A stretch of DNA of 30,901 nucleotides from a virus, in the IMG/VR virus record IMGVR_UViG_3300037674_000633, positions 1-30,901 of that record. One strand, written 5' to 3'. Below the pieces are notes generated by a model. That model worked only from the letters and a program-made list of their open reading frames with translations, was not told the DNA's origin and did no database searches. Positions 6,210 through 15,600 of this stretch are shown piece by piece. Within the stretch, counting starts at the first letter, position 1. Each line of letters begins with the position of its first letter. The translations under genes and the position numbers were made by a program.

Positions 6210-6869
6210 TTAGGATCTTAGAATATAGGTAGCACCGCTCCAAGCCATACCTGCATAGCCACTGCTGGGCCCCGTGTTAGACATTCGCTGCTCTACTTTT
6301 AAACTTTGCTCAAAAGCAATTGTTTTGAATATCTGCGCCGCCTTCAGGGGGTGAATTATTTGCCATGGTAGAGTCTGGTTCATATAATTAAAGACAACAC
6401 CTGGAGTAGTAGTGTTATTATTAATCCATATCGGTTCATCATCAGCTATCAACCAATTCGAGAACCCCCCGTCGTAGGTATGGACATTTGATAGGCCCGG
6501 CCCGTAGATCATTTTAGGGTAACTCGGAGCTTGTGCAGGCATGGTAAGACCAAGTTTTTCATAAACTACTCCATCAACTGTTACTTTTAAATCCCATTCA
6601 GTTCCAGAAGTAAGATTGGTCGGTGAAATAATATTCACGAGATTTCCTTTACCTGATGTAATGTTCACATCAGTATACCAAGTGTCTGCGGTACGATCAT
6701 ATGTGCCATTAACTGCACCATTGTTGCCTATATAAGTCGTCCAATGACTAGCGGTTGTCAGATCTTTATCAGTAGCTTGGTAACGTACCCTCAAGTACTG
6801 TCCACCAGCACACGCTACAAAATAGTCATCTAGAGTTGTCTCTTCTTTTTGCCCTAAAAATATTGCCAT
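6210..6869 (-). CDS. Putative fibre-tip adhesin, cassette 1
   Basis: The 219-aa protein is a divergent paralogue of the one at 2028-2675. They share an MAI-LG start, TADTWYTDVNIT, VDGVVYE-x-LGLT and the C-terminal FEQSLKVE stretch. The central region (about 120-190) is Trp/Asn-rich and unlike its paralogue; it is where a receptor surface would be expected. The gene starts in a TAATG overlap with the upstream shaft gene and is followed by a chaperone gene. Identity as an adhesin is inferred from position and duplication; no known domain was recognised. Confidence 0.65.
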   Translation of the reverse strand: MAIFLGQKEETTLDDYFVACAGGQYLRVRYQATDKDLTTASHWTTYIGNNGAVNGTYDRTADTWYTDVNITSGKGNLVNIISPTNLTSGTEWDLKVTVDGVVYEKLGLTMPAQAPSYPKMIYGPGLSNVHTYDGGFSNWLIADDEPIWINNNTTTPGVVFNYMNQTLPWQIIHPLKAAQIFKTIAFEQSLKVEQRMSNTGPSSGYAGMAWSGATYILRS

Positions 6870-7342
6870 TATGGAAGCTCCTTCCAGCCGATTGTCGAAG
6901 TGACATAAACTAACTGTGTTGAACGGTTTGTAAGCAAAGTAGCATCACTCGCCGTTGAGTTTATGGGTTGACTGTTTCTGGCGACTGTTACTGTTGCTGC
7001 TCCTATATTTGAAATAGTTACTGTTCTACCGACTGTAGTTCCAGAGGGTAGAGTAATTGTGAAGGCTGTAGTTGGGGCGTTACAAATTATCTGGTCACCA
7101 TCGGAGGCCGTGTAGCCATCTGCGTCTTTCACTATCCACGAACTATAAGCTCCGCCTACTTCAGCCCAAGCATTATCGCCTCGTAAAAAAGTTGAGGAGG
7201 AAGCAGTACCGGTTGCTGACAATTCAGCAATACCAACAGCATCATCTGCTAAGTGAGCATTATCAATAGAAGTGTCTACATAATGGTCACTATCAACTGA
7301 ATTCGCTCCTAGGCTATAAACATTAAGTTTTGTAATAGCCAT
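6869..7342 (-). CDS. Tail fibre shaft / structural protein, cassette 1
   Basis: The 157-aa protein has a short N-terminal part with one ADDAVGIAEL unit (the decapeptide that is repeated in 4802-5899) and a linker SSTFLRGDNAWAE. The C-terminal domain matches the C-terminus of 2679-3287: GGAYSSW, IICN-x-x-TTAFTITLP, IGAATVTVARNS, TQLVYV-x-x-TIGWKEL. It has fewer shaft repeats than the cassette-3 homologue, so it is probably a shorter fibre. Both ends are TAATG overlaps with neighbours, which indicates tight translational coupling. Confidence 0.7.
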   Translation of the reverse strand: MAITKLNVYSLGANSVDSDHYVDTSIDNAHLADDAVGIAELSATGTASSSTFLRGDNAWAEVGGAYSSWIVKDADGYTASDGDQIICNAPTTAFTITLPSGTTVGRTVTISNIGAATVTVARNSQPINSTASDATLLTNRSTQLVYVTSTIGWKELP

Positions 7343-7683
7343 TAGGTTATCTCCATAATCCCTAATGTTGCGTCAATCGAATTTGTGGCCCCTGCTTTCA
7401 CCCGTAATTTATCTGAGGTTTCTAAAATATATTTTTGTCCTGCTAACACTTCGAGTGTAGTACGCCCGGGTATGCTTACTGCTTCAAGAAGCCCATAATC
7501 TTCTCCCGTAGTACCATGAGAATTAGCATCTTCCCATTGCACACTAACAGTTACAGCATTTGCTGTCTTATTACAGAGTGCTAAACCAAGAATTACTGTA
7601 GTTACTCCACTACCAACTTCATACATATTCACGTAGCTTGTTCCTACGTTTAGTTCCCCGTGACTTTTAAATGTATTTGCCAT
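7342..7683 (-). CDS. Phage structural protein, small beta-sandwich
   Basis: The 113-aa protein begins MANTFKSHGELNVGTSYVNM and has a strongly beta pattern (TTVILGLALCN...AVTVSVQWED...TLEVLAGQKYILE...LRVKAGATNSIDATLGIMEI). Small proteins of this kind are familiar from marine phage fibre and baseplate regions, where they are annotated as virion structural proteins; I do not know a defined function. It lies between the fibre adaptor gene 7688-7897 and the first shaft gene, with a GGATAAAATT ribosome region and a TAATG overlap downstream. A role as decoration or fibre attachment domain is inference. Confidence 0.6.
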   Translation of the reverse strand: MANTFKSHGELNVGTSYVNMYEVGSGVTTVILGLALCNKTANAVTVSVQWEDANSHGTTGEDYGLLEAVSIPGRTTLEVLAGQKYILETSDKLRVKAGATNSIDATLGIMEIT

Positions 7684-7687
7684 AATT

Positions 7688-7897
7688 TTATCCTAATGCA
7701 ATTGCCAGAGCGGTGGCGTCGTCTACGCTTGCTCCTGTTGCTGCTGCTACATTTGCCACTTCCACAATATTGCCAGAGCCGTCCCTCATGTAGATTTTTT
7801 GGTCAGCAGTATTTACAGCAATTTCGCCTTCTACTAAGTCTCCGGTGTCTGGTGCCCCAGTTGTAAACTTACGTTTTGGTTTAATTACTTGAGTCAT
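7688..7897 (-). CDS. Short fibre N-terminal (tropism-determinant-like) module
   Basis: This 69-aa protein is essentially one module: KPKRKFTTGAPDTGDLVEGE followed by IAVNTADQKIYMRDGSGNIVEV. The pattern K-R...GAP-x-x-GDL-x-GE-AVN-x-x-D-KIY is one I associate with N-terminal attachment domains of phage tail fibres and major tropism determinants. The short tail (ASVDDATALAIALG) suggests that this is either a stand-alone adaptor or the remnant N-terminus of a former fibre. Its start MTQVIK-KR parallels MAQVIKIKR of the adjacent 7897-8787 gene, so the two are probably paralogous. It starts in a TAATG overlap. Confidence 0.6.
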   Translation of the reverse strand: MTQVIKPKRKFTTGAPDTGDLVEGEIAVNTADQKIYMRDGSGNIVEVANVAAATGASVDDATALAIALG

Positions 7898-8787
7898 TAG
7901 CTATAAGTTCCTCCGTCTATAGTTCCTACTTGTAAATCGAAAGAAATATTTCCGGTTGCTCCTGTGCCTCCTCCTGTAATACTTGAATCAGTACTAGAAA
8001 CTATTACTTGAGTGATATCACCCGTAGCAGTAGTATAACCATAATCTTCAATTCTATTTTTAATAGCCAAAGCAGTCATTAAATGATCATCTGCATCAGA
8101 TGCTTCAGAAGTAATATCAATATCATCTACTGCATGTCCACCAATTGTAAGGTTACCAGTTACATTACCTTCTACGTTTGCTACTAAGGTACCTGTTGTA
8201 ACGGTTAAATTTCCAGTGGAAGATGCAGTTGCGGTTGTTGTACCAACTTGGAATTTATCTGCACTTTCATCCCACATAATGATAGCGTTATCACCAGTAG
8301 AACCACGTTCTATAACAATACCACTATCATTTGCATTTGAGCTTGCACCACTATTCAACTCTATTAGATTATCATCTAATGTAGTGTTAGTGGAATTAAC
8401 TGTAGTTGTTGTACCATTAACAGTAAGATCTCCGGTTACAGTTAAAGCTCCAGCCATAGTAATGGTTACATCAGTTGCGTCTCCAATAGTAGTACTATCA
8501 CTAATAGCCGTAAGATTTGTTCGAAGATTTGCTACACTGGAATTGTCAGTACCCGCAGCATCTACACCCGCTAAAGTACGAATTTCTGCAGCGGTAATTC
8601 CCGTTGCAAGTACCGCAGTACCTGCATTATTTTTAATTGCGGGTCCGATAGCAATAGGAGTATTAGCAGTAGCAGGGTCTCCTATATAAAAAGTGTCACT
8701 ACCTTTACTATAGGCTAACTCTCCCACTGCGAGAGCGCTAGGCGCACTAGACCCCGTGGATCGTTTAATTTTAATTACTTGTGCCAT
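7897..8787 (-). CDS. Tail fibre protein with tropism-determinant-like N-terminus
   Basis: The 296-aa protein starts with the attachment-like module MAQVIKIKRSTGSSAPSALA followed by VGELAYS. Residues 100-225 are Thr/Asn-rich beta repeats (GALTVTGDLTVNGTTTTVN...DNLIELNSGASS...NVEGNVTGNLTIGG), a common style for trimeric marine phage fibres. The C-terminus ends QVGTIDGGTYS, closely resembling the end of the neighbouring 8807-9232 protein (VVGTTDSDTLDGGSY). It begins 19 bases after that gene and overlaps the next gene by one base. A structural fibre role is well supported; receptor binding is not shown. Confidence 0.7.
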   Translation of the reverse strand: MAQVIKIKRSTGSSAPSALAVGELAYSKGSDTFYIGDPATANTPIAIGPAIKNNAGTAVLATGITAAEIRTLAGVDAAGTDNSSVANLRTNLTAISDSTTIGDATDVTITMAGALTVTGDLTVNGTTTTVNSTNTTLDDNLIELNSGASSNANDSGIVIERGSTGDNAIIMWDESADKFQVGTTTATASSTGNLTVTTGTLVANVEGNVTGNLTIGGHAVDDIDITSEASDADDHLMTALAIKNRIEDYGYTTATGDITQVIVSSTDSSITGGGTGATGNISFDLQVGTIDGGTYS

Positions 8788-8806
8788 AATAAAAGCCTAT
8801 CGAATC

Positions 8807-9232
8807 TTAGTAAGATCCGCCGTCTAAAGTATCAGAATCTGTAGTGCCTACTACAAGGGGGACCCAGCTGTAGACATTAGAAGAAACTTCTCTGTAGATT
8901 TTAAATTGATTATCGTCTGTATCGTACCATGTATCTCCTTCCGCTAATGTGGAAGTTCCATCTACTGTGGAGCCTGAAGGGGTAGAAGCCCCTCTGAAAT
9001 CTTGGTCTGCTAATTCTTTTAATGCGTCCGCTAAATTATCTGAAGCAATAGTATTATAAGGAACTACAGTTACATTACTTGCAGTAATTTGACCAGGTAC
9101 TTCAAAGGGTATAGCTAATGTATACGCTTGTATTTCAGTAACATCATCGGTAAGAGTAATTGTCAATGTATCACCAGAAGCACTAACTTCTGTAACATTT
9201 TCAGTAACTTCCAAAGTAGTTTGTCCACTCAT
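8807..9232 (-). CDS. Small fibre/baseplate structural protein
   Basis: The 141-aa protein has an N-terminal beta-region (TTLEVTENVTEVSASGDTLT...), then a stretch like a fibre linker (NTIASDNLADALKELADQDF), then STLAEGDTWYDTDDNQFKIYR, a motif frequent in marine phage fibre proteins in which a flat segment states GD-WYDT--N. It ends DTLDGGSY, a tail shared with 7897-8787. Its ATG overlaps the TGA of the upstream gene by four bases. I do not recognise a specific function; position and style suggest a link between the tail tip and the side fibres. Confidence 0.6.
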   Translation of the reverse strand: MSGQTTLEVTENVTEVSASGDTLTITLTDDVTEIQAYTLAIPFEVPGQITASNVTVVPYNTIASDNLADALKELADQDFRGASTPSGSTVDGTSTLAEGDTWYDTDDNQFKIYREVSSNVYSWVPLVVGTTDSDTLDGGSY

Positions 9233-9567
9233 CGAGTTACCTCAGGTGTAAGAGTTACTTCTCCCTGTATTATTCTTTTAACAATAGAATCACTAGACGT
9301 AAAGATTTCTAAGTCGTATACATACTGTCCTGCTGAAATACTGGAAGAAGTTGCTGCAGGTAACTGCAACTTTAAAGCTCCCTCTGATGCATTCGTTATA
9401 GTAACAGTAAAAGAGGCAGAAACAGAGCTTGCATCCACAGATGTTCGCAGCTGTGCCCGACCTGAATAATTGGCCAAATTTAAAGCTGTTCCTGCCTGTT
9501 TAATAATCAAGTCAAGAGCAAAGTCGGAGCCTTGGTCAATTACTAAGTTATATGTTCCTGCACTCAT
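9229..9567 (-). CDS. Fibre/baseplate attachment protein (BppU N-terminal-like)
   Basis: The 112-aa protein has the compact pattern YNLVIDQGSDFALDLIIKQ, then ANYSGRAQLRTSVDAS, then GQYVYDLEIFTSSDSIVKRI, then GEVTLTPEVTR. I recognise this as a small beta-domain widespread in phages, resembling the N-terminal part of baseplate upper proteins (BppU), which anchors receptor-binding proteins to the tail tip. It is the first gene after a consensus promoter and has a GGAG ribosome site 7-10 bases upstream of ATG. As first gene of the fibre operon and just downstream of J, it is a good candidate for the adaptor that fastens the side fibres; this is inference. Confidence 0.68.
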   Translation of the reverse strand: MSAGTYNLVIDQGSDFALDLIIKQAGTALNLANYSGRAQLRTSVDASSVSASFTVTITNASEGALKLQLPAATSSSISAGQYVYDLEIFTSSDSIVKRIIQGEVTLTPEVTR

Positions 9568-9586
9568 GTATTTTCTCCATTTTGAA

Positions 9587-9615
9587 ATTATATCTCAAAG
9601 GACCTGTTTAGTCAA
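9587..9615 (-). promoter_or_regulatory. Consensus sigma-70 promoter for the fibre operon
   Basis: On the minus strand, TTGACT (9615-9610) and TATAAT (9592-9587) are separated by exactly 17 bases. The predicted start lies near 9580, giving a leader of about a dozen bases before the ATG at 9567. It would transcribe 9567 to 1221 independently of J. Confidence 0.85.
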
Positions 9616-9635
9616 GTTTTATTTTTTAGGTGGTA

Positions 9636-12600
9636 TTATGAGAGTTTGCCAATTATTACACGGTCTGTACTGCCATCAGTTATTGTTATTTTTTGAGTCG
9701 TACTGTCTAACGTAATAGAGCCTCCACCAGTGCCTGTGGTCTCACCTTTGATCTGTACTGTACCAGTATCGCCCTCTAACCTAAAATGTTTGGCTCCAAT
9801 AGATCCTGCTTTATCATTTCCACTAGTTGCTAATTGAAAGTATGCGCCATCAGTAGTAAAAGTAGCCCCGTCCTTATAAGTTCCAGTAGCGACTGTCATA
9901 TCAGTACTTTGTATTCTTCCCGTTGTTATTTTACTACCGTCTATCGCAGTAATATCCAAACTATTTGTTCCATCAGAGATGGTTGAGCCACTAAAGGTTA
10001 CAACTCCCGTAAAATTTATGCCTTCTTGTACTGTTCCAAAAGTAACAGGACCTACATCAGTTGCAGATCCATTAGTTACTGTCTCAGTCGCAGTAAAAGG
10101 AGCATAAAAAACTGCTTGTCGAGTTGAGCTTGCAGCAGGCGGGCTTATACTAAAGTTATCTACATTTGTGGCTGAAGTCTGACCCTCAGTGCCCCCTCCT
10201 ATATCTGGATTAAAGGTAGCATCCGCTAAAGTTGAGGTAAAAGTATAAGTAGGCCCAACATTTTGTATTGCTGTAATTGCTGTTTGAACAGTGCTTTTTG
10301 TTGCTGTTTTTGCTCCCTGCCAGTAAACATAGCCTGTGACTACTCTTCCTGCATCAGTACCTTCGGTTCCCTGAAAAGATGTAGCGGGTTTTACAGTAAT
10401 AGTACCAAAACTTTGGCCTGTGACACCCGCTGCATCCGTTCCTGTTACTGCAGCACTAACAGTTACGCTATCCTTTACTTGTGCTTCTGTTCTATTAGCG
10501 GCAAAAGTAAAAGTATTAGTAGAGTTTCCTGTGGTGCTTGCTAAAGTTCCTATAGTATCTGCTACATTATCACTCCAAGTTACCCCTGTAATAGTTCCAC
10601 CAGAAGTAGCTAAAGTTAAAGTAGAAGCACTTCCAGGGTCATAAGTAGTACCATCAAGGGTAAAAAGAACTGGAGAAGCTGTTAAAGTTAAAGCAACCCC
10701 ATCAGTTCCACGAACCGCTACTATTGAACCAGGCCCCCACCCACTACCATCAGTAGCTGTACTTATAGTAGTGGTAAGGCTAGCATCAGTTATAGTAGCC
10801 TGTCGCATATGTAGATATGGCTTAGCGACTGTAGTTTTTTGCGGAGTAGCATACCAACTATTTGAATGGGAGCCGCCCCCCGTCCAAGCAAGGGCTCCAG
10901 AAGCAAAAGTTATTACTGCAGATACACTAGGGTAGGTAGCGGTTGCGTTGTCGGTGGGAGACAACTTATAAATACTTATAGTTTTAGTGGCCTCACCTGT
11001 TACAGATTTAGTTAGGGTTTGAGTAGTCTCAATTGTCTCGGTGGTGCCCGCTTGTTTATAGATTATAGGCCAAGTTATTACTTCTTCAGGATTTGTATCC
11101 GCTGTTCCAGTATGATTCCCAATAGTAACTACATTATTAGCTACACTAGAGGGTGTTCCAATAGTTACGTCACTTCCTGTAACCGTGGGATTACCAATAT
11201 ACCATTCTGTATTGTCTAAGGTACCTGTAGGACTATTATACCCACTAGTCCCTCCAATATAAGTATATACTACTCCTCCTACTATAAGTTCTAAAGTTGT
11301 TCCAGTTATACTTATACCCGTTGCAACACCTGTACTAGGAGTTGAATAAGTATGCGCATGATTTGAATTTACAATTGAAACTCCACCTGCTCCCGCCGCT
11401 ACACCAATTAGAGAAATACTATCTGTTGATGTAATTGTATCAGGCGCGCCTGAGCTCCACCCTGAAGGCTTCTCTCCTACCTCTACTTTTACTACTTTTG
11501 GCCAATTTGCTTTATTATAAGTAGAGGGTATACTACCACTTGCGAACGTATAAGTAGCAGCACTTGTTCCACTTGTATCTGCCCAAGACCCTGCACTTCC
11601 AGCAAAAGTAAATCTATATAAAGGGTCTGTGAAGTTGTTTGCTGTTGCAGTAATTACAATGTTACTACTACCACTACTAGTATAACTTGGATTAGTCCCT
11701 TCTACATCATAAATTATAGAATAATCATCCGACGTTAAAACTACTGTTTTCCCATCTAATCCAACTGATCCATCTTGTAGCTTTATAATCTTAAAAACTT
11801 TTGATTTTAAATCGGTTTGATCTTCAGATTCTCTTACAGTTACAGTGAAATCTAATGAAGACCCACTGTCATATCCGATTCCTCCAGAGCCATCATGCAA
11901 TTGGTACGTTAGAGTTTGATCAGTTACAGCATTATTAGAAGAATCTATATAAGAACTTTGAGCAGATGCACTAATTGCAGGACTGCCTTGAGTAAAACCA
12001 GCTCCTGTAATTGTAAATTCAGGACTATCATATCCGAGGGCCTCTGCTGTTAAAGTAATTGCAGCTTCATTTTGTAATGCCCCATCAGAATCATAGTTTA
12101 AAGCTACGTCATTTGCATCGACTATGAGAGCCTTAAGACCTGTAAGAGTTACGTCTTCTATCCATTTTAAAGGTATATGAGTATAAGTGCTTCCACTTCT
12201 ATTTATACGAGCTACAATAGCATCGTTAGCAGTATCAGGACGAAGTGTTGTTCTTGCAATTGCTTTGGACTCATCTACGCTAGTAAGTGTAGAACTAGTA
12301 CCGTTTAAACGTCTATCAACATATAACGTACTATTATCTTCTATATAGGCAACCTTTCCTCCAACATACTTATTTGCTGCATACTTTATACGAATAATAT
12401 CGCCTATTTCAAAAGTAGTTAAAAACGCTGCGCTTCCTTCACTTACAGTAACTTTATTACTATACTTAGGTATAGTTACTCGTACATCTGCGTTTCCTGT
12501 ACAGTCTGTCCAATCGTTTTCGGCATCTGCAATGTACGCTACATAGTCTCTCCAATAGGGCTGTTGAGTATTTTCCCATTTAGCAGCCGCCACATTCATT

Positions 12601-15600
12601 AATTTAAAATAGTCAGTAGTAGCATCTGCATCAAAATATATAAATGCTTTTGTTATACCACTACCTGAAGCCATTGCTGTAAGGGTCTGCTCATAAGTGG
12701 CGGCAGTAGATTGATTAGCATTATTTACTTTTGTTCCGGGAGCACCAGGGGACTGTACCGCCCAATCCACAACCTTCATAGACCAGGTATCCCCGCTTCC
12801 CGACATTTTCGAGTTTGAACGTATACCTAAAGGTAGCCCCTCTGTTGTTCTATCACAAGGGTGTTTAAATGGATCTGTTAATTCAATAGAGCGCCAAGTT
12901 ATCTCTGATCTTTTTCCTCCTGAAGTGAAGGTTTGAAGCCCAAAACTGTAAAAACCGTCGGGAATTCCTTGTAAACGCCACAGTCTACGTTGGGTATTAT
13001 TTATTTCAATAAGATCCGTACCATCAGGTAGTTTAGGTTCTATATGAATTGCATAAGAGGAAATATGGTCATAATCTGTATTATCAGAATTACGAGGAGG
13101 CTCCCACATAACTTGTACTTCATTTAACTGAGCGGTATGGTCTGGAGTTTGAAGAATATAGACAGCTCCTGGAGGAGGTACATAAGTGGGTTCTGGAGGA
13201 GTCACTGTGTCAGCCTTAGCTAAAGTGAACTCGTTATCTACAGCATCATACTTTGTATTATAGAATTCTACTCCACTAATGTCCCACGTACTATTCTTGC
13301 CTTCTTTTAACCCTAATATTTTATATTCTTTATAAGAGGCTACTGTAGTAAGGCCTTTATATTCTTCTTTTATGGCCCAAACTGTACTAGAAGGAATTAT
13401 TCCTACAAAAGCACTTGGTATTGCTATTTGAGTTACTCCATTTACCACCGATACATCAGATGAATCAAATGCTTTTGTTTCAATGTTTGTTGAGTTTCTA
13501 AACTCAACTTGCATATCATTTCCATTATTATCTTGAATATTGGAAATATTTTTGTGTACTTGTTCATCGGAATCAGAGCTTCCAATTAGTGCAGTTGCGG
13601 TACCCGCAATATTTGCATAAGTTACTATGTCTCCCCGATTATATGTATAAGTTGTTCCTCCATATGTAACAAGGGCAGGGGCGTCTTGGTTTAGAACAAC
13701 TTTACGGTCCATTACAAGTAAAGCAAGCTCATACTCATAGTCTGAACTGCTTCCAAATGCGAAGCCTTGTGTAGAGCCTCCATCAATCTGAGGTTCTTGT
13801 GACTGGGCGGTAATATTTCTATCTAGGGTAACTGCTGAATTTGAAGATGCAGTTATTCGTCCGCTAAAAGCTGTCCCTGTAACATTCTGATCTTGTACAT
13901 TAATAATATCTCCAGGAGCCAAAAAAGATGCATTTATAGCAGTATTAAATGAAATCGTTTCTGTCTGATTAGTAGAGGTCCAAGCTTTCCAGCGACCGTA
14001 TCTTATTGCTTGTCCTTCCGAGGTACAGCCAAAAGCTACTGCTTTTTTATTAATAATTCGTCCAGTATCAATTATATTTTGTTTATCTTCAATTATTAAA
14101 GCTTCTTGTTTATAGGCAGAAAGAGGATTATTCCAAATAACAGTATACTGATTAGCTCTGGATTTACTACTAGAAGTCTGGGTTGAAAGGCTGCCCTCAA
14201 GAATATTAGACTGAGAAAAATTATAAATAGGGGTAGCAGGAGCATCATGTATTGTAATCATTTCACCATCAAGCCAATATAAAATCCCTCTAAAAATAGT
14301 TGCCATGTCTTTAAGAACTTTATAAGCTGCAGCAGCTTTTGTTAAATATAAATTTGCAGTAAATCTAGGCTCCGTTCCTCCATTAGAGGTAGGAACAAGC
14401 TCATCACAATATTTTGCAACTTTATAAAGTTGAAATTTATTTATGTCTTGTGCTTGTAAAAAATCCCCAAGACCATACCGGTTATTTATTAATATATCAT
14501 AAAAAACCCAGGCAGGATTATCAGTATAGTAAGTAGCTATATCTAAACCACTAGAATTGGAGGTTCCTTCATCGCTAAATTCACCATTCCATATTCCTGT
14601 GTATGTGGCCACTCCTGTAGATGTTAAATGTCTTGGCGTATAGTTTGAAGGAACTTTTACCTTCAAGCCTCTTACATGGTAAGATCGCTTAGGAGGCCTA
14701 GGAAAGCTTTTCGAACTAAATCGAACAGCGGCCATAGCAGAATAAGGATACTCTAATTTTTCGTCAATAGTTACAATTACTTGTGCTATTTTACAGGTAT
14801 TTATAACTGCTTGTAAGCCAGTATCCCCTTGAACTAAATGCGAGCCACTCAATTTACCCCCAGTATTAGTTCCTGAAGTTCCCCCGTCCTCGGTTAGACG
14901 AGTAATTTGAAGGCGCATATCCATAATATTTAAATTAGTTAGTACAGGAATTTCTACGACATAAGCAATGGCTGTTTTTTGCAGCCCAAAGTATTTAATA
15001 TAAGTAAATTCTCCCCCATCTATAGCAGTCCAATCACTTGGATTTGCCCCGCCACTTTCAGAACCTTGTAACTCAATATGAAAAGCCGCTCCTGAGCTAC
15101 CATCAGTCCCTTCATCATTTACCTGATAATGTCCTTGAGGAAATTCAAGTTGGATCTTTATTTTGTCAATCTCATTGATTTGTGCGCTTGTAAAAGAACT
15201 ACTAAAAACTATATTTTTCTGAATCATCCCTGTAGGTACTGAAGAACCTATGTTAGGGTATCCAGCGACTGCTACTGCAGCTGCGGAGGGCCACGCCGCT
15301 GTAGTATCGAAAGTCTCGTTTTGACTTTGTGTAAGAGTGATCGGGAAAGAGGCTACTCCTACTCCTGCTATTTGGGTAAAGGGTTCTTGACTTCTATTTC
15401 CTACTCTAAATTGGACAGTAGAACCGGGGTATTTCTGGGTATTACTAGGGTTTCCTGCAGAGTTAGCAACTCCAAGAAGTTTTTGTTCGGCACTTATAGT
15501 AAAAGGCTTATCAGTTATTGTTAAGTTAGCACTTTGTTTAGGTATATAAATAACATTATTTGAGCTAATAGTACGAATATCTATTTTTAAAACTCTATCT

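Noticed and set aside
8216-8689. 157-codon plus-strand frame
   Set aside because: It lies fully opposite the fibre gene 7897-8787, is low-complexity Val/Ala/Ser, and has no signals.
7688-8787. Diversity-generating retroelement suggested by tropism-determinant-like modules
   Set aside because: No reverse transcriptase and no template/variable repeat pair were seen in the window; only the N-terminal module resembles such proteins.
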